A stretch of 64,000 bases of DNA from Mixophyes australis (GCA_036250195.1 JAVHZZ010000005.1:178605448-178669447); one strand, 5' to 3'; positions 26,201-38,992 are shown, counted from the first letter of the stretch. Notes: generated by a model from the letters alone, not told the origin. Program-made: numbers and translations.

Positions 26201-28564
26201 CTCCTATTTAAGTCATTGATTACTATCAAATTCCATTCCCATTAAAGTTTCCATACCGCCAACTCTTTTCTCCTTTTTACCCTCTAATTGATGTTTCTGA
26301 AACAACCTTCCTACACCAGAGGTTCTTTTGATTACTGTATTCACAAGCCTTTTTTTCACACAAATTCCCAACAGTCTTACAAACTAATACAGGTCTTTAG
26401 AAAAGCACATCCACAAACCATACAAAGCAATAATACCAGCTGGGTGTATGTCCTGTTCAGGGGCTGAAACACATGCCAGAACATTGCCCTTCTGTTATAT
26501 CTTTCATTCAAAATCAACTTCCTAATTGAAAGAAAAAGTTAAGAAGATAAGAAAGATGATCAATAAGAATAAGCGAATTAAAGACGCACCTCGTCGTCTA
26601 TGAAAGGCACAGCACGTTGATGCAATTATCTATTTATTTTTAGTTTTATAAATAAAGTGATCCAGGGCCTTCATTTCATTTACACAATAAGAAGAGCAGC
26701 CAACCAACCAACACATACAATTAGAGAGTGATATATCCAGACGCAAAACAAGCTAAAACCCTTATATTAAAAATAGTATGCAAAGCTTCTCCACATGTGC
26801 ACTTGACTCAACAGTTAATATAAAGCTAATCTAACAGACCTACTAAAGAAAGTCTAACCAACTGTTTATATTTTCAAAGTAGACGATTTAAGGATATTTA
26901 ACTGCTTACAAAGTCTTGTAAGCAGAGACTTGTCCTTTAGGTTGTGAACAAGCAGAAGGACAAAGATACAAAGTTTGGGGTTTGGCTGTAGGCCCACAAA
27001 TTCTCTGCCTATCATCCAATCTCTCAAATCAAAGGTTTGTGTGCTCTTTTAAATAAAGACGAAAACTTTAATCTGAACAGTCCTTTTGTTTGGAGTCGGG
27101 GGTAGCATAATAAATAAAAAAACTTTAAAAATTTGTCTCCCTTGGGAAAACAAAAAAAAATGTACTTCATAAATCAGAATCATCTCTGATTTGCTTTATT
27201 TATTTTCTTCATTAAAAAATTATCTCATGATTCTCAGGTTTATATTTGATACATTTTTATATAATTTATAAATATTTGAAAAAATACTTTAATCTGAATA
27301 TTTGTTTAGATTACTTTGGTTATACTAATGCCATGTATTAGCATTGTGATGACTGAATAAAATGAATAAAAATAATTTTTAAAGCTAAAACTATATGATA
27401 GACTGGTGTACTGGCGGATCAAGCTATTTCAGCATGGGACAGGGGTGTGAATAGAATAGAATAGAATATCTGGGAAATAGGAAAAGGATGTGCACCTGTT
27501 CAGTATAAAAAAAGATGTTATATACATAGTAGTAAAAATAATATTTAATCACAGAGGTCTTATCTGAAATGTGACACACTGTTTCCCCACACTTAAGAGT
27601 CATTATTGCAACCTCAAAAGCAAGCTTAGGATTCTGTACAAGCTTAGTATATACTTCATACAAAAGGAAAAAGAAAAAGTAAGTCTTTAAAGCAATAAAG
27701 ATGACATAAGCAGATATCAATGATGTGGAGTATTGTAATGCATTTCATTGTACAATGCCAGGCACTATAAATTGTTTGTTAAATAGTGACTAACTTCTAT
27801 TACCCTCTGGAATGTGTAGCTCTGCCTCATGTACCGCATGCTGTTTCACACTCAAACCATTTCCAATGATGACTTAATTTGTGTTCTGCAGTCATTCCAA
27901 AAGGCCGATGTTCTTTCTATCACCCTGTTCATTGTCAAACGAGTTACACTGTATTTGCATATTCCATTCTAATAGCCTTAAACACTTTGAGCAATGAATT
28001 ATTTAGCCCTACTTAAATCAACTTTGTCCCCTCGGAACAACTATTCTAGCACTGCAGCTGAGCATTTGTTAGTGCTTTTAACCATTGCCTAAACTGGCTA
28101 TTACAGGTTGTAAAATTGCTAACAAGTGTACATGTAACATAATGATGTACTAGTTTGAGAAAAAACATTGACCCAGTGCTGACTATAAATTGATGGCCAA
28201 GAGACTTGTTGGAATGCATCCAAGTGTCAGCTTTTCATGACCTTGGACACATCCCCGATGCCAAAAGTTACACTGCAAAGTTAACTGAGCAATGTTCAGG
28301 CACATTTGCATTGTGCCTGAAATTGCTGTATGCAATAGGTCTCTCACTCACTGGCGTTAAAAAAAAACATGCTTTGCTAGTACTTCTTATTGGTAGTAAA
28401 AGCATGTAAATGGGTATGTAAATGGAACTTAACGGTTAGTCATTACTAAAATAATGGTAGGTAATGTATAAATGTATACTGTATTATACATAGTTAGAGA
28501 GGACTTGTCAGGGTTCAGTTAAACTGAAAGAATTTTTCCCTTTGATTACAAGTTTGCTTATAAT
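23271..28564. other. Intron, no gene seen
   Basis: Long AT-rich intron. A less AT-rich block at about 24700-25250 contains repeated 'gaaggttatcagtgg/ttaaaggttaacctg' motifs and may be an old MITE. A GAATA repeat is at about 27453. No exon or RNA gene recognised. Confidence 0.45.
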
Positions 28565-28891
28565 GGACCCGATTCATTAAGGAAAGGAAAGCAAAAAAAT
28601 GAGTAACTTTGAACCTTGGGCAAACCATATTACAATGCAAGGGGTGCAAATGAGTTTATTATTATGCACATAAGGAAAATACTGGCTGTTTTTTATGTAG
28701 GTCGCAAATACTTGATAGCTGTATATTTACACTGACATTAAAGGTTGATCTAGGACATGCTCTATCCAAACTATAAATCTGTCCTCACATTTTAAATTTA
28801 CCTCCCCCTCCAGTGCAACATGTTTTTGCCAAGGTTCAAAGTTATTCATTTTTTTTTTTTTTTGCTTTCCTTTCCTCAATGAACCAGGCCC
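28565..28891. mobile_element. Long-TIR MITE, copy 1 (327 bp)
   Basis: The left end GGACCCGATTCATTAAGG is mirrored at the right by a CCTCAATGAACCAGGCCC-type end; the inverted repeats run for about 80 bp and include the A-rich 'gcaaaaaaa' tract. The flanks share AAT on both sides. Related copies are at 34656-34975 and around 35515-35990. No coding capacity. The superfamily is uncertain. Confidence 0.75.
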
Positions 28892-28949
28892 AATATGTGA
28901 ATACAAACTGGCTTTACCTCTTTCCCCCCCATCTACCATCTGCCTATTT

Positions 28950-29218
28950 CCTGGCGAATCTAGAGATCTGCCATACTCACTATAGATCAGCAGCGATTAG
29001 CACACACAGCCAAAGCAGTAGAATTCTTATTACACAAGAATTAAATCTGCAAATCAGTGTGATCCGGACAGGAACAAATAAACCAGGTAGAATGTTGGCA
29101 AGAGCAGTGTGCTCACAATGCACTTTTATCCAGAAACTAAAAAACAGCCAGGGAACAATTCTCCAAATTACTGAAGAGATAGCAGATGCATTTAACAAAT
29201 ACTAGACCAAATTATATA
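28950..29218 (+). pseudogene. L1-type LINE ORF2 relic, upstream part
   Basis: The frame 28813-29205 includes TGTNKPGRMLARAVCSQ and ITEEIADAFNKY, the linker and 'GNKxGKLLA ... I..AF..YY' region between endonuclease and reverse transcriptase in L1-type ORF2. It is broken by stops and interrupted right after this point by the hAT element at 29227. The same relic continues at 32224. Confidence 0.7.
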
Positions 29219-29430
29219 GTTTAACACAGCGGTTCCCAAAGTGTGCGCCGCGACGCTGTCACAGGGGTGCCGCGATCGCCCTCCAAAAAACCCCAAAAAA
29301 AACAAACGTACCCATCCAGTGCCGGATCCTCCTCACTGTTCTCACTGACTGCCGGGCGTGACGTTATCACGTCCAACAGTGTCAGTGAGGAGCAGCAGCA
29401 GAGAGGACAGAGAAGAAAGAAGGTAAGTAA

Positions 29431-29851
29431 AGGGACAGAGAGAGACATGCTGCAGGCGGGGGACAGAGAGAGACAAGCTGAAGGAGGGGGACAGAGAGAG
29501 ACATGCTGAAGGAGGGGGACAGAGAGAGACATGCTGAAGGAGGGGGACAGAGAGAGACATGCTGCAGGCGGGGGACAGAGAGAGACAAGCTGAAGGAGGG
29601 GGACAGAGAGAGACATGCTGAAGGAGGGGGACAGAGAGAGACATGCTGAAGGAGGGGGACAGAGAGAGACGTGCTGAAGGAGGGGGACAGAGAGAGACAT
29701 GCTGAAGGAGGGGGACAGAGAGAGACATGCTGAAGGAGGGGGACAGAGAGAGAGACATGCTGAAGGAGGGGGACAGAGAGAGACATGCTGAAGGAGGGGG
29801 ACAGAGAGAGACATGCTGAAGGAGGGGGACAGAGAGAGACATGCTGAAGGA
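29431..29851 (+). repeat. Minisatellite array 1, 28-bp unit, about 15 copies
   Basis: Unit of 28 bp (for example 29597-29624) built from a G5 run, ACAGAGAGAGACATGCTG and AAGGA. One copy has an extra GA (about 29741) and a few have CAGGCGG or CGTGCTG variants. Because 28 is not a multiple of 3 and the unit has no stop on the minus strand, frames of 160-200 residues appear there; they are artefacts. Confidence 0.95.
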
Positions 29852-30674
29852 CGTTCAGAACGGTCAACGGGAACTCAAGACTGATTGTTTGATAATCTAT
29901 TTAGATGCACCTATAACCTGTAGCAGCCATTTAGTGTAGTGATTCAACAACCATGAAACCGTAGCCTATCAATGTACGGTCAACTGTTTTACTTCTGAAT
30001 ATTTTGCCGTCTCGTGCTTCAGTAGTGTCAAAACTTCCTAGTAAAATCGACAGGCGGCAGTCTCGTAAATCAGCCAATAAAACGATTTCCTCCACTGTTC
30101 ATAGGAGTCATATGAAATCTACTGTACATGTGCCTATTACAAACAATGTCAGAACCATGTTCAACAGAGTGCAATGGGTGGACCAAACATACACTACAGG
30201 CTTTATAGGCTTACTTAACATTTGAAAAAAAAGAAAGAAACAGGATTGTGGAAAAAGAAAGCAACAGCCGCTACAAGATGGCACTTCCCATGTAATGTGA
30301 AGGAGCTAGCAATAATACCTGCTGAAGAAACTGTGCAGAGGGGGAAGGTATTAAAAACAAAACAAAGTGCACTTTTGCAACAGTTACAATTATTGTGCTG
30401 GAGGAAGACGTTACATTAAGTTTGTTTCATGTTTGATCTGAGGTGATCTGGTGCTCAATTTTGTCTGTACTGCACCACACAATAGTGTCCACTACACATC
30501 ACGTCTGTAGTAAACACCTGTGTATTTAAGGGGATGGGGGGGGGGCAGTAGGCCTCTGGTGTTGGTTGCCCGTACCCACCAGTAAGCCCGGGCACCAATG
30601 AGCACTTGAAGGTTGGGGACAGATTGATGCTAAAAGTGGGGTGTGGGGACGGACGGACAGTGTGAGCAGGCGAA
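29852..30674. other. Unique interior of the hAT element
   Basis: About 820 bp between the two arrays. Small plus-strand frames at 30004-30225 and 30222-30419 have no recognisable domain. A G-run lies at about 30534-30546. I see no transposase similarity here. Confidence 0.5.
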
Positions 30675-32055
30675 TAGGGGGACACAGGGCGTGAGATGGC
30701 AAAGAGGGGGACACAGGGCGTGAGATGGCTAGAGGGGGACACAGGGCGTGAGATGGCAAAGAGGGGGACACAGGGCGTGAGATGGCAAAGAGGGGGACAC
30801 AGGGCGTGAGATGGCAAAGAGGGGGACACAGGGCGTGAGATGGCAAAGAGGGGGACACAGGGCGTGAGATGGCAAAGAGGGGGACACAGGGCGTGAGATG
30901 GCAAAGAGGGGGACACAGGGCGTGAGATGGCAAAGAGGGGGACACAGGGCGTGAGATGGCAAAGAGGGGGACACAGGGCGTGAGATGGCAAAGAGGGGGA
31001 CACAGGGCGTGAGATGGCAAAGAGGGGGACACAGGGCGTGAGATGGCAAAGAGGGGGACACAGGGCGTGAGATGGCAAAGAGGGGGACACAGGGCGTGAG
31101 ATGGCAAAGAGGGGGACACAGGGCGTGAGATGGCAAAGAGGGGGACACAGGGCGTGAGATGGCAAAGAGGGGGACACAGGGCGTGAGATGGCAAAGAGGG
31201 GGACACAGGGCGTGAGATGGCAAAGAGGGGGACACAGGGCGTGAGATGGCAAAGAGGGGGACACAGGGCGTGAGATGGCAAAGAGGGGGACACAGGGCGT
31301 GAGATGGCAAAGAGGGGGACACAGGGCGTGAGATGCTGAAGGAGGGGGACACAGGGCGTGAGATGCTGAAGGAGGGGGACACAGGGCGTGAGATGCTGAA
31401 GGAGGGGGACACAGGGCGTGAGATGCTGAAGGAGGGGGACACAGGGCGTGAGATGCTGAAGGAGGGGGACACAGGGCGTGAGATGCTGAAGGAGGGGGAC
31501 ACAGGGTGTGAGATGGAGAAGAGGGGGACACAGGGTGTGAGATGGAGAAGAGGGGGACACAGGGTGTGAGATGCTGAAGGAGGGGGACACAGGGTGTGAG
31601 ATGCTGAAGGAGGGGGACACAGGGTGTGAGATGGAGAAGAGGGGGACACAGGGTGTGAGATGGAGAAGAGGGGGACCCAGGGTGTGAGATGCTGAAGGAG
31701 GGGGACACAGGGTGTGAGATGCTGAAGGAGGGGGACACAGGGTGTGAGATGGAGAAGAGGGGGACACAGGGTGTGAGATGGAGAAGAGGGGGACCCAGGG
31801 TGTGAGATGGAGAAGAGGGGGACACAGGGTGTGAGATGGAGAAGAGGGGGACACAGGGTGTGAGATGCTGAAGGAGGGGGACACAGGGTGTGAGATGCTG
31901 AAGGAGGGGGACACAGGGTGTGAGATGCTGAAGGAGGGGGACACAGGGTGTGAGATGCTGAAGGAGGGGGACACAGGGTGTGAGATGCTGAAGGAGGGGG
32001 ACACAGGGTGTGAGATGCTGAAGGAGGGGGACACAGGGTGTGAGATGGCGAAGGG
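30675..32055 (+). repeat. Minisatellite array 2, 29-30-bp units, about 47 copies
   Basis: A 29-bp unit repeats almost without change from about 30677 to 31330, then 30-bp 'GATGCTGAAGGA' and 29-bp 'GATGGAGAAGA' variants alternate in blocks to about 32055. The first block has GGGCGTGAG and the last GGGTGTGAG, a clear higher-order gradient. Every unit carries a G5 run on the plus strand. Units share the G5-ACA and GATGCTGAAGGA parts with array 1, so both arrays probably descend from one monomer. Minus-strand frames of 306-502 residues are artefacts. Confidence 0.95.
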
Positions 32056-32223
32056 TTACAATGTGATGGTGAAGGGGTCTAAATACATCTTACATCATTT
32101 TGACGTAACTACTTAAAAAACGGGACATTCGGTAATTATTTTTGCTTAGGGGTGCCGTGGAAAAATTATGGTGACCCTAGGGGTGCCTCGAACTGAGTAA
32201 GTTTGGGAACCACTGGTTTAACA

Positions 32224-33130
32224 GATCCATTATCACATCTCAGTATGAAGAAAGAACCCAACAGATAGATGAATACCTTGCAAATATTACAGAAGAAATA
32301 AAAGTGCAAATACAATTCCCCTTTATGCTTCTAGAACATGAAGTTAGATGAACCTTCCCACTCACATCACTTACATAAAACAAGAATGTCCCACCAGGTT
32401 TAAACACTGAGGTAATACGTCCATACCAGGTCTTACAAGAAGTCCTAGCTCTCCCGAGTACTTTTTTGGGAACAGGATATAGGCAGACCTTTTGATGAGT
32501 CACAGTGGTCAAAAATATACAAAAATCTATTTAAATACACAAAGGCTTCTTCTCAAAGTGTAATGGTCCTACAAACTCCGTATAAGATTGTTACTCGTTG
32601 GTACTCGTTGGTTAAGCAAAATGCTCACTGGTGTAAGGGAAAAGTGCTGGATATGAGCATTAGCAGTCATATCTGGTGGGTCTGCCCTAAACTATAGATA
32701 TATCCACAGAACCTTCCCAAAATGTTAAAGAGATATTGGGAGTAGTTGCACTGTGTTCTGGATCTTAAACATGACTACTTCAATCTCTAGATATAAAAAG
32801 TATTTTTCTAAACATTTTAATAATGCAGCAAAAGCATATACGCCAGTCAAATGGATCCCAATCCCCTATCTCTGTACCTCTCTATGGAGGACATTACTCT
32901 GTCAGCACTAGATTAGAATGTAGATTTTATCTACCAGGTTTACTTGGTTAGAATTCAAAGAATCTGATATGTATGAGATATGCTAACTAACCTACCATCC
33001 CTCTTCCATTGTGACGACTCTCAGGCTTTAGAGATTTGACGAGATATATTGTTCTTCCTGCTCAGGGTACAGAAAAAATATCCTTTCCTCCCTCCGACCC
33101 CCTTCATATTTAATTAGTTCTTCATTTGTT
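32224..33130 (+). pseudogene. L1-type LINE ORF2 relic, downstream part
   Basis: Continuation of the relic at 28950-29218 after the hAT insertion. It includes QIDEYLANIT near 32260 and TPYKIVTRWYSLVKQ then ISSHIWWVCP at about 32575-32685, the C-terminal 'RWY.TP...HIWW.CP' part of L1-type ORF2. Most of the reverse transcriptase in between is deleted. Pyrimidine-rich sequence near 33060-33140 may be the 3' end. Confidence 0.7.
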
Positions 33131-34655
33131 TTGTTTTTCATGAAGAAAACATAAACATGTGTTGTAATAGAATTTGTATGTAGATTATTTAACCCAGTCA
33201 TTCAAGAAAGACCAGTAAATATATGTAATAATAGACACTAGACTCCAGAACAGTGTTTGTTTTAAAAAACGGACCCTCGTGTATGTGTGAAATAGATAAT
33301 TTAGGCTTGTGAACGATTCCATAGAATAGCAGCTGAGCGTGAACAAGATGGCTGCCTCACCCTCTGCAACAATGTAAAGTGTTTTGAGTCCTATTGGGAG
33401 AAAAGAGCTCTATAAATAAGATATAATAAGAGTTAATACTAAGGAAATAATAATATGAGATAATAAGACATAATAATAATAATAAATAATAAATAATGAG
33501 AAATATTAATAATATTAACCTCAGATTGGATAGAGCTCACTATATCCCAGGGCAAAAAATTGTTATGATTCAGCCCCCAGGCTGACCACCAACAGACAGG
33601 ACAGGATTCCAATCTGGCCACGCACACAAGTGCTCATGCAGGACAGAAACTGGCTGCTTCACAGTCCGAGCAGCCTGATCTCTCCTGTCGTCACTGCACA
33701 CATTTACTAATATTTCTGATTGGATTATTATCTGGAATAGGGATTTTGGGATCACAAAAGCTGTGATATTGGGCAAATTACCCAATATCTCTGCAGATAG
33801 TGAAGTGTGGCCTGAATAAGAAGCGCAACCTAACTTATAAAACAAGGAACTCCAACAGCTCCATAAGTGTTACATGAGCACTACAAGCTAGCGACACTAC
33901 AATAGGAAATCTGCAGCTGGTGGTTCAGTCATTCTGAGGTCTATTAATCAAACAAAGAAAATCCCTATCGCCGCTGAAAATGGGTATTTTCACCAGAGAT
34001 TTTTTTTTTTCATTCCCACTATATCAAGGGGTTAACCCCAGCGATACTTAAGGACTGTAGTGGTACATGTATCTCCACAGTCCTTTTTCTGCTATCGGCA
34101 TCACTGTATTGATTGCTTGGGTAACAGATCTTCTATTGCTGCAATAAGCGACAATAGAAAATCACGTTAAAGCCGCATAATTAATAGCCCTGGTTTTCTT
34201 GCGTGCTTGCTCTAGGCGAAGCTTCCAGTGGATACATTCTACAAAATATATAAAAAGACAACATAAAACATTCCCAACAAGGTAAACCCAAGTAAAGCTG
34301 ACCTGTAATAGTGTTTCTGTATCCTATATAACATGCAATAACAAACTTAATAAAACGTTTGCATTTATTATATCATACTATATAGTCATTTTCATTTTAC
34401 ACTTCAACATATCACCAAATGTTGAACACTTGATAACTACTTCTCTATAGCAAATGTAAATTTGGATCCACATTTTATAGTTGAAGCATTGGGCTAAATA
34501 TTTGTTATAAACTGAAATTTTCATAAGCATGAACATAAGTTATATTAAGATATTGTATTGCTATAGCACCATTTAGCACATGTGTTAGAAAAGATTTCTT
34601 GTTTTTAGGTTTTCTGAGAACCCCAATATTTGTGTACAACATTTGAAAACCACAT
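33131..34655. other. Intron with short repeat scraps
   Basis: 'gagtcctattgggagaaaag ... ataaataag' at about 33385-33425 is a LINE/SINE 3' tail. About 33930-34205 looks like an old fold-back repeat. No gene seen. Confidence 0.4.
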
Positions 34656-34975
34656 GGGCCGGATTTATTAAAGAAAGGAAAGCAAAAAAAGGAGTAAATT
34701 TGCACCTTGGCAAAACCATGGTGCAATGCAAAGGGTACAAATTAGTTTATTGTTTTGCACTTAAGGAAAATATTGGCTGTTTTTTAATGTAGTACACAAA
34801 AACTTGATAGCTTTAATTTTACACTTACATTTAAAGTTGATCTAGGACATGCCCTTCCCCGATTATAAATCTGTCCCCACATTTTAAATTTACCTCCCCC
34901 TCCAATGTAATATGGTTTTGCCAAAGTGCAAAGTTACTCCTTTTTTTGCCTTACTTTCCTTAATGAATCAGGCCC
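34656..34975. mobile_element. Long-TIR MITE, copy 2 (320 bp)
   Basis: Same family as 28565-28891: left GGGCCGGATTTATTAAAG, right CTTAATGAATCAGGCCC, with the paired 'gcaaaaaaaggagtaaa' and 'ttactcctttttttgcc' tracts. No target duplication is convincing. Confidence 0.78.
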
Positions 34976-35513
34976 TACTTGTTTATAACTGTATCAAACG
35001 GTTCGGTATGTATAGTAACATGCTGAAACAGCAATGTACACACAATAACAAATACATTTGCATAATTTAATTTGGCAGATTGTTACTGCCAGATATGTGC
35101 AAAGTTTGCACTTTCATTTCTAGAAAATGCTTCACATGTTGCCCTTTATGAAGCTAGGCTGTATCAGCTTTGCTACAAGTTATTACCAGATCCTGCTGTT
35201 AACAATGACACAGTGATCTGATTAAACAGAAAAGGGGATATACATCACAAAGGGATGAAAACACCATTGAACAAGAAAAGTGTTCATCCACCGACTGTGA
35301 CGGTCACTTAACAAGCTTCCACTGAGCGGCTGGAATTGGAAAACATCAGCACAGCATGAGAATAGACAGTTTATAGTTAGTGGAAAGAGCTTAAAATGAT
35401 TGAATCTGGGATACTACGTTTTAACATATCAAAAAGTAAGAGTCAAGCTATATCATAATAAGGGAGAAAAGGAAGGTAGTAACAAACAAGTTTGCTTTAA
35501 GGGATTATGGAAC

Positions 35514-35990
35514 GGAGTCATTAAGGACAACAAAGCAAAAAAAAAAAGGGACTTTGCACATGAGCAAAACCATGTTACATTGCAGGGGGAGGTAAATGTA
35601 AAATGTGGGGACAGATTTATATCATACTTACCTACTTTCTTCAGCTCCCTTCCAGGAGCCAACCAGTGGAGGGGGGCGTGAGGGAGCGGGGCGGCCAAAA
35701 TTGCATCATTTGACATCGGGGGCGGGGCTAAACGCCGCGATTAATCGGGAATCGCTGCGTTTGGGATCTAATTCCTGGGGCACTTCCTAGTGAAGTGGGC
35801 AGAATTCGGGAGATTGCCACACTCGCCCAGGAGTCCGGGAGAGACTCGCAAAATGCGGGAGTCTCCCGGACATTCCGGGAGAGTTGGCAAGTATGATTTA
35901 TATTTGGGGTAGGGCATGTCCTAGATTAACTTTCAATGTAAAAATAAAGCTATTTAATTATTTAAATGAGATTCAAGGGACTGAGGTGAA
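35514..35990. mobile_element. Long-TIR MITE, copy 3, interrupted
   Basis: The left arm (tcattaaggacaacaaagc ... gggacagatttat) runs up to 35622; the body resumes at 35896 (atatttggggtagggcatg ...) and fades near 35960. The 273-bp MITE at 35623-35895 sits inside it. The distal arm is missing or diverged. Confidence 0.7.
35623..35895 (+). mobile_element. hAT-like MITE nested in another MITE (273 bp)
   Basis: Ends CATACTTACCTAC and GAGTTGGCAAGTATG, with exact 8-bp duplication ATTTATAT at 35615-35622 and 35896-35903. The host sequence on both sides is the long-TIR MITE, so this insertion is younger. The interior is GC-rich with 'cccggacattccggga' palindromes. Confidence 0.9.
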
Positions 35991-38900
35991 TTTAGGAGAG
36001 CACTCCCTATTTTGGGGCTACAGAGCATTTCTCTCTCCAAGAAAGAGTTTGTCAAGTGACATAATAAACCACATAAGTAATGAGAGTTCATAAACACTGA
36101 CAATGTTTGAGTAGAAATTAATGAAGGAGATGGTCCTAATGTCGTAGTAGTAGAGAGTGACTTTGTGCTTTTCTGTCTGGACCCAGAATCTTATTTACGG
36201 GGGTAGTTCCAAATAGCAGAAGGTAAAATGTCCCTTATCATACATGAAGTAGACAATTAAACACATTTGTGCAAATAGAAAATTTATATTTTGCAGTTAC
36301 TAAATGTTACAGCTCAAGTTTTTTTCTTTCTTTATAAATCTGTTCTATTGATTTGGGATAAATGTGCTCAAGTTTTACTATTTCTGCATGAGAGTAAGTA
36401 GTAGTTCCATAAATAAAACAATTAACAAAACGAAATAATTATAAATATATATTGCCTTTAGAAGCTTACTGTTCATGGCTATTTTGTGAAGATGAGTGTT
36501 CTTTTAATTCTAGAGACACACACACACACACGCACACACACACACACATATTGGAAAACTCTCCTTATATTGAAGCTTGTGGCACCAACCAATCGCCATG
36601 CCATTTAGGTATATTGAAATTCTGGTTGGCAGATGACTGCTGCTTGTGAGCTCACCTGTGTGTGAGTGAACAGGACCTCCTGTAAGTGACCACATTTATA
36701 ATTGATCATAGTGCTCATTTCTCAGGCCAGAGGCAGTATCAGCCAGTGTGTGGCCAGATTAAGTCATGATATCATACAAAAAGTGCACTGGGTCAGTATA
36801 AATCCCTTGTGCTCACCTGGCAGGTCGTGGCCAGAATGTGTCCTTCCTCTACCCCTCCTGTTGCACAGGACTTGAGAGCTTTAATCTTTAATATTGTGGC
36901 TCAGCAGCAGGGGATGAAATACAAAACCAGGTGTTCATTTTATTTTTACGGAGTTTTGAACCATATGTCAGGGAAGTCAGTGGGATTTCTCTTGTAGGAA
37001 GCTGGTGAAGGAAAATGGTGGTCAAATACTTTAACAGCACTGTTCCAGTGTCTACATGACAGTAGGCATATAATACTGGTTTCAGATATATCACTCTAGA
37101 TGTGACTGACTGGAAGGCGGCAGCCCGTCCCTCAAGTTGTGTCAGATTATATGGAACACTCTGCACTGGGGTAGTGCTGCAGAGATGACACCAGCTGGAT
37201 CAGGAAGAGAAGAGAGTCACTATAAGGAAAGTACTGATATATATAGTGAGCACTACTACAAACTGTGTCATTACAGAACACGGCTACAGCTGGACATTAT
37301 TACTTGTGGTGAAACTATTGTGCATTATTACTGGGCATCACTAACTATTGTACACATTACTGTGCATTACTGCCTCTACCAGAGTATTACTGGGCATCAC
37401 AACTGGGTAATGTTACTACTGCTGGAGGAAGTAGCTTCTGTTAGTTACTATGACAGCAGCTGTGTCTGCCTAATTATTTTGAACAGATACTTGTGTTTAG
37501 TAATGCCAGCCTGGGGTATTAATTTAGAGAACAAACCAGTGCTCCAGGGTTCTTGGGAACCTAGCAACAACTGTGGCTTTGGGAACTGCCAGTCTATGTG
37601 TACGGCCACTGTGAAAACACGGAGCCTGTATACACTGACAATTAGTAAAGTGCCAAGTGCAGGTACTCGGCCCTGATGATACCATGTGGTGGGCCTCAAG
37701 CAGCCTTCTCAGGGCATATTTATCAAAGGATGAAAAGCCCTCTGGCCAGATAAAATGGGTATGCTAAATAAAGCATTTTCCAATGATGAATAGTGTTTCA
37801 ATACTTTTTAGTTTAATTACATTTTAAATCCATTTTAAAACTACCTTTCTTTTCTAAGAAATTCTTATCAAGTACAACTTAAAGCCCAAACCTGTGTATG
37901 CACAAATCAGCAGACTGGCCCAGCTTGTGAAATGGTTTACTGTATAGCACAGTTTTAAAAACACTCCCCCCCTCCACTCATTGTTGATTTTAGAGATCAG
38001 TTTACAATCAAAATTAGAAGAAAATACATAAACACTACCTTCAGTTAATTTCAAACAAAAACTTTGAATTATTTTGCTACATTACGTAGGACATTGAAAT
38101 GTTTCACATAGATACCATCCAGCACCCATCAATGTTTTAACCACGTTCTCTATTCATGACCAGCTTCACAGAAAAAAGGATCCAATTTCTTTTAGTGCAT
38201 AATATTCAGCACTGAAATTACAGTTATCACCAGATGCGTACTCACAAATGCTTAAAGTTAAACTATAAAACAGTTCTGCACCGCTGTAGTTTCCCTTTAT
38301 ATGTACTCCATTTAAAAGAACGGCATGCAGGGAAATTGTCATCTCAGGCAATTTTCATAGGAGTACCGAAAGCAATTCCTGCCTGCATAAACTAATAAGA
38401 ATGCTCAGTTAGACTCCTCTCTCGGGTCGTTTCAAAATCTGCTGCATTTGCTAAATATAGGTGCTTGAAACTTCTAAAAAGTAAGTAGTGACACTGTAAG
38501 ATGTGTACCAATAAACGATATATACAAGATATTTCATTTACTATTTTTTTCCCGTAAAAGGACTGTGGACTGAAGTTACTGGTATCATTCATCCACATAT
38601 ATGCAGAAACATGTTAGAGATAAAGAAATGAGACCTGCAGGGTTAATATTTTGCATACCTGACATCCTATATTAAGCATATTGCAAGGGAGTTAATTATA
38701 ACCTGAAAGGGAAAATTACAAAAGCTACAGAGTTTGCTAGATATTGAGCTTTCAGTCCTTTAATTGAATTTGTTATTTATGTATTAATGAGTTTATTTTA
38801 TATTAATTATGCAAATATACAGCATATTCATCTTGGAGCCACTTAAATTATTCAAAAAGGCTTCCAACAAATGTATAAAACCAACTGTAATCTGGTATAC

Positions 38901-38992
38901 AATATGCAATAAAGTAAGGACATATCACATGCAAACTAATACTGCATATAAACATTATTCAGGCTTGACTGCGACAAGTACACGGGAATGCC

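Larger units (their letters stand above)
29227..32215 (+). mobile_element. Non-autonomous hAT element inflated by minisatellites (2,989 bp)
   Basis: Terminal inverted repeats CAGCGGTTCCCAAA and TTTGGGAACCACTG. Both flanks are exactly GTTTAACA (29219-29226 and 32216-32223), a perfect 8-bp duplication, so the whole 2,989 bp entered or expanded as one hAT insertion. The interior holds two minisatellite arrays (29431-29851 and about 30675-32055) separated by about 825 bp of single-copy sequence. Sub-terminal 'aggggtgccg' motifs occur near both ends. It has no transposase frame, so movement would need one in trans. Confidence 0.9.

Noticed and set aside
29852..30674. Transposase remnant between the minisatellites
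   Set aside because: Small frames have no hAT motif such as the dimerisation domain; left as unrecognised.
29221..32034. Minus-strand reading frames of 306-502 residues rich in Ser, Pro, His and Leu
   Set aside because: They are translations of 28-30-bp minisatellites without stops; several frames are open at once and the periodicity is in DNA, not codons.
30675..32055. CRISPR-like array
   Set aside because: Units are contiguous, with no distinct spacers between repeats, and the window is vertebrate.
37137..37676. 179-residue plus-strand frame
   Set aside because: No recognisable domain, contains short internal repeats, and lacks clear splice or promoter signals.
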